A stretch of DNA of 64,000 bases from positions 39,353,119 through 39,417,118 of the forward strand of contig OX424559.1 in the NCBI GenBank assembly GCA_949152475.1, given 5' to 3'. The first letter of the stretch is position 1; each line of letters starts with the position of its first letter. This document shows positions 10,442-22,859 of this stretch, one piece after another. The position numbers were made by a program, and so were the translations under genes. Under the pieces are notes generated by a model. It was not told where the DNA came from. It worked only from the letters and a program-made list of their open reading frames with translations, and searched no databases. The DNA comes from Terebella lapidaria. Taxonomy: Eukaryota > Annelida > Polychaeta > Terebellida > Terebellidae.

Positions 10442-12942
10442 CTACCGGATTGAGGGGGTCCATGTTGAGGGAGGCAATGCTTTGCTAACCCGCGGACGTC
10501 CCTTCAATCGGTATAGAGGACGTGGACATTGACCTCGAAAGTGGTGGCGCACGTCCGGATCCACTCGCTTTAGAGGGAGCCTCACAGGGGGTCTTAGGTC
10601 TGACCACTGCCGTGGAGCTCGAGGAGGCGGTGGTGTCCACCACCACACGTCTCTCTGACGGGCCTCCAGGGACCGTCACTTCCAGCGAAGCCGGAAATTC
10701 CTCCGCCGACAAGGCACCCGGAGACCGAAGAGGGTTCGTCCGGTTCGGAGCAGTTCCGGAGGACGAGCTCTTCCCCTTGGTCTTTGAGGGGGTGCTGCGT
10801 GGCTTAGGGGAGGCCACACGTGTCCGGGCCGCAATATGCGGCATCTCTGACACGACCGTGGTAATCCGGGTCTGTTCTTCCTCTGGTCGGACTTCCGGTG
10901 GCTGAGGGACAGCCTCTGCTGCTGTCCGGACGGTGTCTGCTGCCGTCGCGTACTCCGCCGGGTTCTGGCCCATGGTTACAATAAGGCAAGCTGCGTAGCT
11001 CAAGCCCACCGACACAATGCCAGACTCTCTCCAACTATCGTCCATGACGCGTTGTCCGGAGCGCCACGGTCCGGAAGATATGGTTCTTCGCCGATCCTGA
11101 CGTGGTCATAACCGGCGCCACCCAAGGTGCAATGTATCCATAATTGAATACAGGACCCGCTTCATCACCTTCGGTGTGAAGTCCCTCACCGCGGTGTGCA
11201 CCCGCGCGGTGAGCGTTCAAGGCCTCTAAACTGGGGAAGTATCTCTCCCGAGGGCCACGTGCGAAGCACTGTCTACAGAAAAACAGCTTCACCCAGGGGT
11301 AATGATAACCCGCAATATGCCGGCTGAAATGGTCATAGGAAGGGTACCTACGATCACAGTTGAGGGCATTATGAGGGTCTTCATACCCGTCCAGGGACTC
11401 CGGACAGAATGGGCATATAACCCCGTTGTCTGTCACGGGTGGCAGCCCGACACGCTCCTCGTCCGTCAGTGGACGAGGCCTGGTAATAGGCGTGTCAGCC
11501 GTCGCACCCGCCTCCAACGAGCGTCGGGAGTACGCATCCCTGCCATACCGCAGAAGAAACAGAATGCCCTGCCACACACCAGGGAGTTCGGGGCCCATCT
11601 CAGCCCACAGCCTCTTGAGAAGTGGCTGCTCTGAGGAGGACCGTTGGCGTGATGATTCCCCCGAACGAGACTTCGACCTAGTTCGGCTAAGCACACTCTT
11701 CGCGCGTTGAGCGGCGGCCTTCCGTTGTTGTTCACAGAAAGCCTGCCACCCAGCCTTCAACGCTGCCGTGGACATGTCCGTGGCCCCGTCCAATTCCGCT
11801 TGCCTCTGGAGAAGCTCCAGCCGGAGATCTCCTTTCTGTGGCATGTGGCGGCCCGCGTCTACTGGCGACGATCCGCACTCGGCAGCTCTGGACAGTTTAC
11901 GTTTACCGGAGAACTTGCCGGAGGAGGTTCCTTTTGGTCCCCCGGAGGGCGGCCCTTTACTGGAACCTCCCGCACCTTGATCGGACTTTGCGGAAGTACC
12001 GTCCGCACTGCCTCCCGAAGGATTTGGCACTTTAGTACGTCCGGACTTGGCGGAGGACCCTCCGGCGCCATCCTTCTTAGGTGGTGGCACCTTGGATCCT
12101 CCAGACTCAGGTCCGGACCCAGGTGGAGGAGCACCACTACGCGAACCCGAAGGCTTCGAGCGTTTCCGGTGTTTCCTCTTCTTCTTACGTGCGGATCAGT
12201 CCGTACACTTGTTGGGTCCGAACTCAGATTGCCCACGGTTAGAGGCCTCCAGTTTCATTTGGGCCTCCCACTGCTTCTCGGCAATCTTCCGGGCTCGAAT
12301 GCGGGTGTGCTTAGAGACGGGCGATATAAACCCGTCATCCTCATCCGCGGTCTTCTCCGAGCCGGGTGGCTGCGACTCCGGCGGGACCTGGGATGCGGCC
12401 TATTCCGCATCAACCTGGCCTGACCAGCTCGCAGACTTACCCTCAACAGGCAGACCAGACTCTGCAGGTGCGGACTTCGAGGGGTTCTCGTCGGGTGCAG
12501 TATCCGGATGACCGCAGTCATCCGGACGGGTTTCCGGACGAGAACTCTCATCCGCGCCAAGAGATGCCAGCATCTCCGCGAGCGGATGCAACTCGATGTC
12601 TACACCAGCAGGCCCCCCCTCGCTGTAGTCCATCAACACCTCCACGTCTGGAAGCGAAGACGGATCGAGGAGCTTCTCGGCATCTATAGCAGCCAAGTTG
12701 CTCTCTACAACGTGTTCCTGCCTGTCGACAACACTCTCGACATTGCTGCTGGAGTCGGATTCCTTGGAACCCGTGTCTGGGCCCTCGGAGACGGCCTCAC
12801 GGCCATCATCTTCAGAGCCCGATCGTCCCGAAAGTGAATTATCGCTCTCAAGGGACTCATCTCCAGACAGGAATTTGCAGTCACTGTCCGGAGGCTCCTT
12901 CCCTCCCTTGCCTTTCCCGCTACTGTGTTCAGCCGTATTCAA
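10442..12942 (-). mobile_element. Gag-position region with a C2H2 zinc-finger frame
   Basis: Several overlapping minus-strand frames lie upstream of the protease part, in the position gag would hold. The longest (11035-12090, 351 codons) has a Lys/Ser/Gly-rich first half, an Arg/Ser-rich middle, then two zinc-finger-like units: CPFC followed by HFSRHIAGYH, and CRQC followed by LNAHRAGAH. A second frame (12400-12942) is very acidic and Ser-rich. No CCHC knuckle, which many gag proteins carry, was seen here. It may be an unusual gag or an extra ORF; this is uncertain. Related DNA at 5150-6240 keeps only part of it. Confidence 0.5.
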
Positions 12943-14405
12943 GCGCTGTTAATGCATAGACACTGGGAGTCAGATCCGCAGATCTGTCTCCACAGTGCCA
13001 AGTGCTCGAATGACCAGCGATTGCCGCTTACATTGTTTTTACAGCATCAATGCTGACAGTTATTCTGCACGCACAGCAGTATAACGCGTCTCCGTGGAAA
13101 CGTCTATTTTTAGCATTGATCGATACAGGCTGACAAACAAATTACTTTTTCTCTGCAGGCTCATACATATACACACATTTCCCCCCTGTGACTCCTCATC
13201 ATGCCATGTATACAGGTGACCTAAATACAGGCCATCCCGGGGGATCCCGCTATCACATACAGTAATTAAAATCAGTCGTTAGCTATAGCTGCCGCACTGG
13301 CGGTAAATGACGTGAAATTAATCACCCCAGCAGGATAAAGATTGTATGCAATGTATCAAAAGTCGATCTACTTGTGAATGTTACGATTATGTCCACCTAT
13401 CAGCAGCGATAAAAATAAATTTACCACCGCTCAAACAGTAATGAAAATAAATTCACCACCGTTCGCCTACTTTTTCATAGATCACGGCTAACAAGCTTTT
13501 GATACACAGCACACAATCTCCTACACCCCTCTAACGAAAGCAGAAATCTCCCGATTTCTAACTCTTTATTGCATTAGGAAAAAGATATAACACTAAACTT
13601 ATCTCAATGTATGATCAAATGAGTAAGAATAGCGTTTCCACGGAATGCACACATACTTGTGGTTTTTATAATCCACTCAGTAACTAATAACATGAGATGG
13701 ATAAATAAATACAAACACTCCCCATAGCCGCTGGTACGCTTACAAGGCGATCGAGCATGCCCATGGTAGCCCTAAAGACAATTGAGCGCCATGTGGGCGA
13801 TCATGACGCGCCCACTAGCAACCCCAACGTACAATAAAGCCACAGAGCAATGCCGCGGTCAAGACCAGAGCCCATACAACGACCACCGGAGCGCGGATCC
13901 AATAGATTTACACGCGGTGCCGGCAGGTCCATAACCTCAATGGTTAGGGGGCGAACCCTTCATGCCGGCACCCAATCTAGAGAATCTCAAACATGATGGA
14001 ATCAATAGCCGGCGCTCGTCCGGAACTGCCCGCGGACGAAGTCCAGATCCAGACAGTCACCATATCATGGCATATTGACCTTATCCGATGGTAATGATAG
14101 GGATTAGAAACCACAAAGTATGCTGCGCATGTAGAATACGACCCCCTTCTTAGAAGGAGGCCGGGGTTCCGGTCGTTCCGGCTGGACCGTGTTTTGTAAG
14201 GTGCGATCCGGACGAAAATGAGCATTACCCGCTGCCGCGGCTGGTCCACACGCGCGGACTTAACAGCCGGTCCATTAAAAATAATGGTTAAATGGTTTCC
14301 TGCCGTTAGAAACCTTATTCTACTATAAACAACATTACAGTAGTGGCTCACGGTTGATAACACACCGAAATGCGTCATCTGGAAGCGTCCGGAGTGCCGA
14401 ACGAG
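12943..14405. other. Unassigned stretch inside the mosaic element
   Basis: This is about 1.4 kb with a higher AT share than its neighbours and no recognisable coding part. A CCCCCTTCTTA string near 14142 resembles the purine-tract complement next to the 3' LTR at 3988, so part of this may be LTR or untranslated DNA of a second related element. Clear LTR borders could not be set. Confidence 0.4.
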
Positions 14406-17212
14406 TCACGCGGACGAACGGCAGACATCAGCTTCTTTGGGCAGCTCCGCCGGAAGCACCAACTGCCAAATAGGGGGCAGCGGGCTCGGTGGCTCATAGC
14501 GCCGGTACAAGAGGCCGTCCCTCAAGGCGAGCCATTCCCACTGGGAGATAAGAGACTGGGTCTCCTCCCTGTAGGTCTTCCGTTCATCCTTGAAGGGTTT
14601 CTGGCCGGCCTCGAGGGCCTTTATAACCAGTGCCAGCGCACTGTCAGCTCTCTGCTTCGCAGCAAGTTGTGCCGGAGAGTAGCCGCACAAGTAGTCCGGC
14701 TCCTCATCTGATACGTCCGACTGCGCACCAGTGGCCATCACCACAGGGGGCAAAGACCGCTCGTACTCAGACTCACCCGAGGACGCGGAGAGTATCCACG
14801 AGGTGTACACCGCCGGACTCGAGGAAGACTCGCTAGAGCTGAGTCGCACCTCCAGTTCAAATGCGGGACGCCATCGCAGGTAACGGCGTGTCCTCGCGCA
14901 GGGGTACACTCTTGTGGCTCGGGCCGCCGTGTTGTTAGAGGGGGCGGCGGCCTGCGGCTTTCCCGGAAGGTCCAATTCCGAGTCTGAACAAGAATCCCCA
15001 ACGCGGTGGAATGGAGTCATCCCAGCACAGTTAGGGTTCTTGCACTTATGACAACGTGACAGTCCGTCAGCGTTGCCATGCAGCTTTCCGGCACGGTGTT
15101 CAATCTGCATGTCATACTCCTGGAGTTTGACGAGCAACCAGGCCACCAAGCCATCGGCCTCACTATAGTTGAGGAGCCACCGGAGCGAGCTGTGATCAGT
15201 CCGCAGCCAGAAATGGCGCCCCATCGAGTAATGTCGGAACCGCTTGGTCATGGTTACCACAGCGAGGAGTTACTCGCGTCAGTGCCCAGGATGAACTTGC
15301 AGTCCGGACGAGGGTGCCGCAGCACCGGGGCAGCTACTAGAGCTTGCCGGAGGTCCGCGAAGGCGATTGCCTGCTCAGCCTGCCAGACAAAATCAGCGCC
15401 CTTTCTCCGTGAGGATAGTAAGGGGACGCGCGATCTCCGCGAAGCCTCGAATGAACCGGCGGTGGTAGCTCGCGAAGCCCAAAAAGGACCTCACGTCCGC
15501 CACGTTACACGACCGGGGCCAGTTCTGTACGACCTCGATCTTCGCGGGATCTGGTCTAACTCCGGTGCCTGTTACCATGAAGCCCAAGTATAGAATCGCC
15601 TCAGCGAAAAGCTCGCACTTGCTGGGCCTCAATTCAAGGCCTGCTCCGTGGATGCGATGGAGCACCATCTGGAGGTTGGTGAGGGTTTCCTTGAACGACC
15701 GGCCATACACGATGACATCGTCGATGTAGACCATACATCGCTTCCAGAAGAACTCTTTTAGGACCATCTCCATGAGGCGCTCGAACGTCGCGGGGGCGTT
15801 GCAGAGCCCGAACGGCATTACCTTAAATTGGTAGAGCCCGTTCTTGGTAACAAAGGCAGTTTTAGCCCTATCACTCTCGTCCATCTCGACCTCAGTCGGA
15901 CTCAGTCGGTAGGCGGAGTCGAGCTTTAAACTGTCGGTCAAACATCCGCCTGTTCGTCGTGCTGGGCAACCTTGCCGAACGTAGCCATCCCCACCGGCAG
16001 ACACTGCATAACTCGGGTACCTTTCCTTCCAGGCTCCCCGAAAGGATATGCCCAGCTTCCTCCTGGGTCCATCCTTCGTACACCGCCATCCGCCATACCT
16101 TGAGTAAGTAATCCTCCAGATCGGCGTTATCCCCGTTGAACTTCTTCCGCCAGGAAGACTGATCTGGCCTTCGGTCGCGCGTAGAGCGCGCCCGGTTGGA
16201 GGATCCAGCTCCGGGGTCGGCAGTGTAGGACGGCAAGGGCCGAGCACTACCCACTCCCGCGGCGGAGTCCGCAGGTGCAGATCCGTACGCCACGGACATG
16301 GGAGCCAGGAAGCTCGCGCTCGCCGCCGGGTACATACCCACAGGTAGCCCACCCTGACTTGGTGCGGTCGGGACTCCCGTCGATCCTAACGGATAGGAAC
16401 CAGACGGGGCGACATAACTGGTGTAGCTGGGAGCCGAAACCACCGGTTGCCAGTTTGCTCCCGGATCACCATGACTGCCAGGATAGGCTGACCACGTGGC
16501 ATTCACTCAAGCCGTGGGAACGGTCAAGCGGTGGCCAGCGTGGTGCCCTCAAGTCGCGGAGCAGGCGCGGGTCCCATGGTTGAGACCATCGGCGTCTGCG
16601 GACTTGGAAGAACTGGGGGAGGGGCCACTGGCCCAGTCATCCCCGGACTGTAGGGGATCGCCAGATCGACGCTCAAAGCAGCAGGCTGATTCCGCTTGTA
16701 CTGTTCAAGCGCGATGGAAATCAGCCGCTGCTCCCTCTCCGATATTGCCCTTCGAAAGGCTCGGTGGGTTCGGGGAGGGTGAACGGTTCCGCCGATCTGG
16801 TCGTCTCTGAAGAGGCGACCGGGCACGGTCATAGCGCCCCAAGGGAGCCAGCTCATCTAAGGTATTAGTGAGCTGATCTATCACGCCCTGTACGTACCAT
16901 CCAGCATCCAGGCCGGGAGCTCGCGAAGGAGTCCACCCAGCCGGTGTCGGTAGCCGGAACAGTTGGTCCATTTGTCCGGGGCCGACCGCGGTGACTGGCA
17001 TTCGAAATCCGGATGTCCGGAGACGTCCCGCGGAAGAGCGCCAGCCGATGAGGTCGTCCAGACAAGGGCTGGCGCGGAGTGAAGCCGTTTCCAGCTCCGC
17101 CTATCGCGCCTAACTCGTCGAGGCTCGGCCTCGTCGGCAACGGTTGTTGTGGCCCCGCAGGGCTCGACTCTACGTCCGGAGACGGAGTCATAGACGCCAG
17201 AGTTGACTCCAC
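14406..17212 (-). mobile_element. Second gag and RT/RNase H segment
   Basis: Minus-strand frames at about 15892-17212 are Pro/Ser/Gly-rich and include a gag-like segment around a WRKKFNGDNADLEDYLLKVW motif, followed by RT and RNase H pieces (about 14406-15890). The RT/RNase H part resembles 7450-9050 closely, so the region is a second copy of the same family joined to the first. It lies next to the 5' LTR. It is a broken fossil with several breaks and no integrase. Confidence 0.75.
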
Positions 17213-17448
17213 AGACTGGGTCTGGTCTGGGGGGTCGTCCGGACGCCTCTGGCTATTGCCGGAGTCACACTGGGGCGACTCACGGCCATCTTGCGACCGT
17301 GTCCGGTTCGCAATATGGCTACCTTAATCTTTCTCTTTCTCGCTCATTATTTTTGCTAAAAGTGTTTCGGAGGAGGCAAGAGGTCCAGGGACGAGGGAGC
17401 AAAACACTGCAACATTAGGCTGCAATGGAGCGCCGTCGGACTTATTCT

Positions 17449-17461
17449 GGTCACGGCACCA
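17449..17461 (-). promoter_or_regulatory. Primer-binding site, tRNA-His type
   Basis: On the minus strand, TGGTGCCGTGACC begins one base after the 5' LTR end. It is complementary to the 3' end of animal tRNA-His (GTCACGGCACCA). This fixes the element's direction as minus. The same site is repeated beside the LTR at 20071. Confidence 0.75.
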
Positions 17462-17462
17462 A

Positions 17463-18182
17463 TGTAAAGTTTTAACGTCGTCCGCTATCCGGGATCCTCG
17501 AGGATAGTCCTCTCACCACAGGTCATTGCGGACGCGCACCCGCTATCTTCAGATCCTCGCGGATAGTCCGCTCACTGAGGGTCACTGCAGGCGCAGTATT
17601 TACTCTATCATTAGAACGTTAACCAGGTAGCAGCCCGCCCAGCGAGCCCAGACATGCGGACACCACTCAGATACAAGATCATCACCGTGGTGTTAACTGT
17701 AAGGCCGGCTCGCCGCGGTCCGCCTCGGGGGATGGAACCCCGGACAGCCCGACAGTCCGCCAGAGCCTGTGTCGCACCATCCCGGGTGTGAGACCGGTGA
17801 TCCAGAGTGCGTGCGCCCCCGAGTCATCAAGGTCTTCCCCACTCGGCCCCTATTGAAGTCGTCCCCAGGGGCCCGTGAGGGCCTTAGCCATGGATCGAGG
17901 ACGTAGAGCTCATGGCCGAGCTCTCCGTCGTCTCTCTCGCCTTGCTCTGAGACAACTTCCCAGACCAAAACCAGAGTATATATTATATATACTCCAGAGT
18001 ATATATAATACCCCAGAGCATGAGAAAAACGAAGGAGATGACGTAAGACCATTGTTATAGCTTACTGGGCAAGAGAGTTGGAGAGCGTTGCTAGGCAGCG
18101 CGTGCTTCGTCCAAAACAAAGGCCGTAAAACTAGAGTGTTTAACAAGGACACCTGCCGCGATCTTTGGCCAAAATCACCACA
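17463..18182 (-). repeat. 5' LTR of the mosaic element
   Basis: A 720-bp LTR of the form TGTAAAG...CCACA. It contains a TATATA-rich stretch near 17980-18010 that could hold the promoter. It is nearly identical to the LTR at 20071-20791, which is its copy in the tandem duplication. Confidence 0.9.
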
Positions 18183-18897
18183 TATCCATAAGTTATACTT
18201 TGTATTTTGTCTCTCATTTGTAGGCCTACCTGGTATGCATGTTTAGCTCTAGCGAAACATACAACTGATCCTGATTAAATCTTGTATCTTCTGCTTCCCT
18301 GCCCCCATTTCAGCCTGGAACACATCTTCGTGACCCTCACTCTCTACCTAACCCCGTTATTCAGTGCTTTGCACCATACAAAATTGCAACCACTTCCCAG
18401 CGTCAAAGATTCTGCACAGAAATTCTTTGCCCCCGTGACGTCAGAAATGTCATTTTACGTAAAAATATGCTGACCGCTCTCCACGTGGAATATCTGTCTT
18501 CGGACCGCTGTAGTTCTCATCTGTGTTTTTAGAATGGCTCTATTCCCATCTGCATGCATATATATATATGAATACTATTGCATGTAGAGCAATTTAATAA
18601 CTAGACGATTCGGTCGCCAACGACCGCGTGGGTGTATTCCCCTGTGGCCCCATCATCCCTGTTGCCCAAAATATGTTACTAATAACTCAAACAAAATATC
18701 ATACGACCAGAGCAGTGTGTTTCATCGATATCAGTATTGCGGACCTTAACAGTATTCCGGACATTAACTATTTCTATTCGATGCAGTAACACTCATAACA
18801 ACTAGAACATTCATTAACTTATTTTTTCTTACCAAATACTTTCCAGTAGCTGGTCACAGGAATGGAATACGAAACCTCCCCCAACATTATGGGGACA

Positions 18898-19421
18898 GCC
18901 ATGAAATCTCTACTGAACATAACCTTTACATTGTTGAGCCCAATAAGAAATGTTACATGTTTTAACTTTTTTATTGTGATCAATAATAGACTTAATTAGT
19001 AAAACTAATGTTACCTTATTCAGTTATAGCCATGAAATCTCTACTGGGTAGAATCTGTACCTTGTTGAATCCAATAATAAATGTTTCCTGTCTTAACTAA
19101 TTTCACACCGGTCAGTAATAGACTTAACTAGTAAAACTGATGTTAACTTATTCAGTTACAGCCATGAAATCTCTACTGGACAAGACCTTTACCTTGTTAA
19201 GCTCAATAATAAATGTTTTCTGTCTTAACTATTTTTATTGTGGTCAATAATAGACTTAACTAGTAAACCTAATATTAAATTATTTAGTTACTGCCATGAA
19301 ATCTCTACTGGACAAGACCTTCACCTTGTTGAGCTCAATAATAAATGTTTCTTGTCTTAACTATTTTTATTTTGGTCAATAATAGACTTAACTAGTAGAA
19401 CTAATGTTAACTTATTCGGTA
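18898..19421. repeat. Four-unit tandem repeat of about 131 bp
   Basis: Units start with GCCATGAAATCTCTACTG; the ATGAAAT motif falls at 18901, 19032, 19164 and 19296. Each unit also has AATAATAGACTTAACTAGTA. The units are diverged, so this array is older than the 2.6-kb duplication that copied it. Confidence 0.9.
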
Positions 19422-19741
19422 ATATTGTTTTGTTTTCACCAAAAGCATCAGTTGTCTATTCTGAACAAGAATCCAGTGCCATTCGCCTTCATAGTACAGG
19501 GTATTGGACTGACCACAGACGTCAAAGTGGGTATTTCAATGGTCGTAATAAGTTACATGTAGCCTGCTAACTAATTAATATTTACTTGATCATTCTGAAA
19601 AACAATAGGTTTTGTGTGACGGTCTTTCTCATCGAGCCTGTGCGATTTCATCATCATTCATCGAAAATTCCCACCTATAGGGCGTTCACAAGCCATGTGT
19701 GGTAAACAGGCTAATTTGAGCACAAAATGTGTCGCCAATCG

Positions 19742-19778
19742 ACCAATTTGGTTGCTATGGCAACCAAAATCGATTGGT
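19742..19778. promoter_or_regulatory. Palindrome with an RFX X-box-like core
   Basis: ACCAAT...ATTGGT arms surround GGTTGCTATGGCAACC (19750-19765). The core fits the inverted-repeat X-box bound by RFX factors (GTTGCCATGGCAAC type). It lies in repeat DNA, so a regulatory role is unproven. The duplicate is at 22351-22387. Confidence 0.35.
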
Positions 19779-20070
19779 GTCGGGATCTTACCATAAGACA
19801 TGTCCCTATAAAATATTATCAAAATCGGTTCAGATTTGCAAGCTGTAGCGCGTTCACAAGAAAGTGTCTGCGGACGCGGCGCGACGATCGCAAATCCATA
19901 GTATCCGTGTCCGTTTCGCAATATGGCTACCTTAATCTTTCTCTTTCTCGCTCATTATTTTTGCTAAAAGTGTTTCGGAGGAGGCAAGAGGTCCAGGGAC
20001 GAGGGAGCAAAACACTGCAACATTAGGCTGCAATGGAGCGCCGTCGGACTTATTCTGGTCACGGCACCAA

Positions 20071-20791
20071 TGTAAAGTTTTAACGTCGTCCGCTATCCGG
20101 GATCCTCGAGGATAGTCCTCTCACCACAGGTCATTGCGGACGCGCACCCGCTATCTTCAGATCCTCGCGGATAGTCCGCTCACTGAGGGTCACTGCAGGC
20201 GCAGTATTTACTCTATCATTAGAACGTTAACCAGGTAGCAGCCCGCCCAGCGAGCCCAGACATGCGGACACCACTCAGATACAAGATCATCACCGTGGTG
20301 TTAACTGTAAGGCCGGCTCGCCGCGGTCCGCCTCGGGGGATGGAACCCCGGACAGCCCGACAGTCCGCCAGAGCCTGTGTCGCACCATCCCGGGTGTGAG
20401 ACCGGTGATCCAGAGTGCGTGCGCCCCCGAGTCATCAAGGTCTTCCCCACTCGGGCCCCTATTGAAGTCGTCCCCAGGGGCCCGTGAGGGCCTTAGCCAT
20501 GGATCGAGGACGTAGAGCTCATGGCCGAGCTCTCCGTCGTCTCTCTCGCCTTGCTCTGAGACAACTTCCCAGACCAAAACCAGAGTATATATTATATATA
20601 CTCCAGAGTATATATAATACCCCAGAGCATGAGAAAAACGAAGGAGATGACGTAAGACCATTGTTATAGCTTACTGGGCAAGAGAGTTGGAGAGCGTTGC
20701 TAGGCAGCGCGTGCTTCGTCCAAAACAAAGGCCGTAAAACTAGAGTGTTTAACAAGGACACCTGCCGCGATCTTTGGCCAAAATCACCACA
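20071..20791 (-). repeat. Duplicated copy of the 5' LTR
   Basis: A 721-bp LTR near-identical to 17463-18182, preceded by the same leader and primer-binding site and followed by the same flank. It was created by the tandem duplication and has no element body of its own. Confidence 0.9.
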
Positions 20792-21506
20792 TATCCATAA
20801 GTTATACTTTGTATTTTGTCTCTCATTTGTAGGCCTACCTGGTATGCATGTTTAGCTCTAGCGAAACATACAACTGATCCTGATTAAATCTTGTATCTTC
20901 TGCTTCCCTGCCCCCATTTCAGCCTGAAACACATCTTCGTGACCCTCACTCTCTACCTAACCCCGTTATTCAGTGCTTTGCACCATACAAAATTGCAACC
21001 ACTTCCCAGCGTCAAAGATTCTGCACAGAAATTCTTTGCCCCCGTGACGTCAGAAATGTCATTTTACGTAAAAATATGCTGACCGCTCTCCACGTGGAAT
21101 ATCTGTCTTCGGACCGCTGTAGTTCTCATCTGTGTTTTTAGAATGGCTCTATTCCCATCTGCATGCATATATATATATGAATACTATTGCATGTAGAGCA
21201 ATTTAATAACTAGACGATTCGGTCGCCAACGACCGCGTGGGTGTATTCCCCTGTGGCCCCATCATCCCTGTTGCCCAAAATATGTTACTAATAACTCAAA
21301 CAAAATATCATACGACCAGAGCAGTGTGTTTCATCGATATCAGTATTGCGGACCTTAACAGTATTCCGGACATTAACTATTTCTATTCGATGCAGTAACA
21401 CTCATAACAACTAGAACATTCATTAACTTATTTTTTCTTACCAAATACTTTCCAGTAGCTGGTCACAGGAATGGAATACGAAACCTCCCCCAACATTATG
21501 GGGACA

Positions 21507-22030
21507 GCCATGAAATCTCTACTGAACATAACCTTTACATTGTTGAGCCCAATAAGAAATGTTACATGTTTTAACTTTTTTATTGTGATCAATAATAGAC
21601 TTAATTAGTAAAACTAATGTTACCTTATTCAGTTATAGCCATGAAATCTCTACTGGGTAGAATCTGTACCTTGTTGAATCCAATAATAAATGTTTCCTGT
21701 CTTAACTAATTTCACACCGGTCAGTAATAGACTTAACTAGTAAAACTGATGTTAACTTATTCAGTTACAGCCATGAAATCTCTACTGGACAAGACCTTTA
21801 CCTTGTTAAGCTCAATAATAAATGTTTTCTGTCTTAACTATTTTTATTGTGGTCAATAATAGACTTAACTAGTAAACCTAATATTAAATTATTTAGTTAC
21901 TGCCATGAAATCTCTACTGGACAAGACCTTCACCTTGTTGAGCTCAATAATAAATGTTTCTTGTCTTAACTATTTTTATTTTGGTCAATAATAGACTTAA
22001 CTAGTAGAACTAATGTTAACTTATTCGGTA
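21507..22030. repeat. Second copy of the 131-bp repeat array
   Basis: The same four-unit array as at 18898-19421, carried in copy 2 of the 2.6-kb duplication. Confidence 0.9.
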
Positions 22031-22350
22031 ATATTGTTTTGTTTTCACCAAAAGCATCAGTTGTCTATTCTGAACAAGAATCCAGTGCCATTCGCCTTCA
22101 TAGTACAGGGTATTGGACTGACCACAGACGTCAAAGTGGGTATTTCAATGGTCGTAATAAGTTACATGTAGCCTGCTAACTAATTAATATTTACTTGATC
22201 ATTCTGAAAAACAATAGGTTTTGTGTGACGGTCTTTCTCATCGAGCCTGTGCGATTTCATCATCATTCATCGAAAATTCCCACCTATAGGGCGTTCACAA
22301 GCCATGTGTGGTAAACAGGCTAATTTGAGCACAAAATGTGTCGCCAATCG

Positions 22351-22387
22351 ACCAATTTGGTTGCTATGGCAACCAAAATCGATTGGT
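22351..22387. promoter_or_regulatory. Second copy of the X-box-like palindrome
   Basis: Duplicate of 19742-19778, with the core GGTTGCTATGGCAACC at 22359-22374. Confidence 0.35.
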
Positions 22388-22516
22388 GTCGGGATCTTAC
22401 CATAAGACATGTCCCTATAAAATATTATCAAAATCGGTTCAGATTTGCAAGCTGTAGCGCGTTCACAAGAAAGTGTCTGCGGACGCGGCGCGACGATCGC
22501 AAATCCATAGTATCCG

Positions 22517-22859
22517 CCGAACTTTGTTCGGGGGATACAATCACATCAAATATCATGTCCATGGCCCTTTAAGTACTCAAATGGCTGATGATAGAATGCC
22601 ATATATAGGTTTCTACTGTCTTGACACTAAATGCAGTGTTTATGCCGTGGGATTTATATTGAAGTTATGAGTCCTATACCTATAGTATAGGATGTATGAC
22701 GTGTTTCGCCTTAATGTATGTGTGTACTTGACAGCACATGACAAGGTGTTCAACTGACCTTGAATCTGTCTGTAGATCAGTTAGAGTGACCTCAATTAGT
22801 GGTGATAGAAATTTCCCCAAAACACCATTAGCATATTGATACCAGAGAGAAATGACTGG
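22517..22859. other. Intergenic spacer, nothing recognised
   Basis: About 340 bp between the duplication and the 3' end of the host gene. It opens with a small CCGAAC/GTTCGG hairpin. No gene or clear repeat was seen. Confidence 0.5.

Larger units (their letters stand above)
3338..18182 (-). mobile_element. Mosaic, broken Ty3/Gypsy-type LTR retrotransposon
   Basis: LTR-like sequences bound this region: 3338-3987 (3' side) and 17463-18182 (5' side), both of the form TGTAAAG...CCACA on the plus strand. On the minus strand, a purine tract lies beside the 3' LTR, and a primer-binding site matching the 3' end of tRNA-His lies beside the 5' LTR. Between them are protease-like, reverse transcriptase, RNase H and integrase parts in the Ty3/Gypsy order, plus a second gag and RT/RNase H segment from a related copy. 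The two LTRs differ visibly and lack a shared target duplication, so they probably come from different insertions. The element is an old fossil with well over ten breaks. Confidence 0.85.
17297..22516. repeat. 2.6-kb tandem duplication (two copies)
   Basis: Copy 1 (17297-19904) and copy 2 (19905-22516) match at a constant offset of 2608-2609 bases with only a few differences, such as one base near 18314 and one single-base indel inside the LTR. Each unit holds about 150 bp of the element's 5' leader with the primer-binding site, the LTR, and 1.7 kb of flanking DNA. The units share CCG at the junction. Flanking DNA is included, so this is a segmental duplication, not a second insertion. Confidence 0.92.

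Noticed and set aside
12943-14405. LTR of a second nested element
   Set aside because: A purine-tract-like string is present, but no matching LTR borders or partner copy were found in the window.
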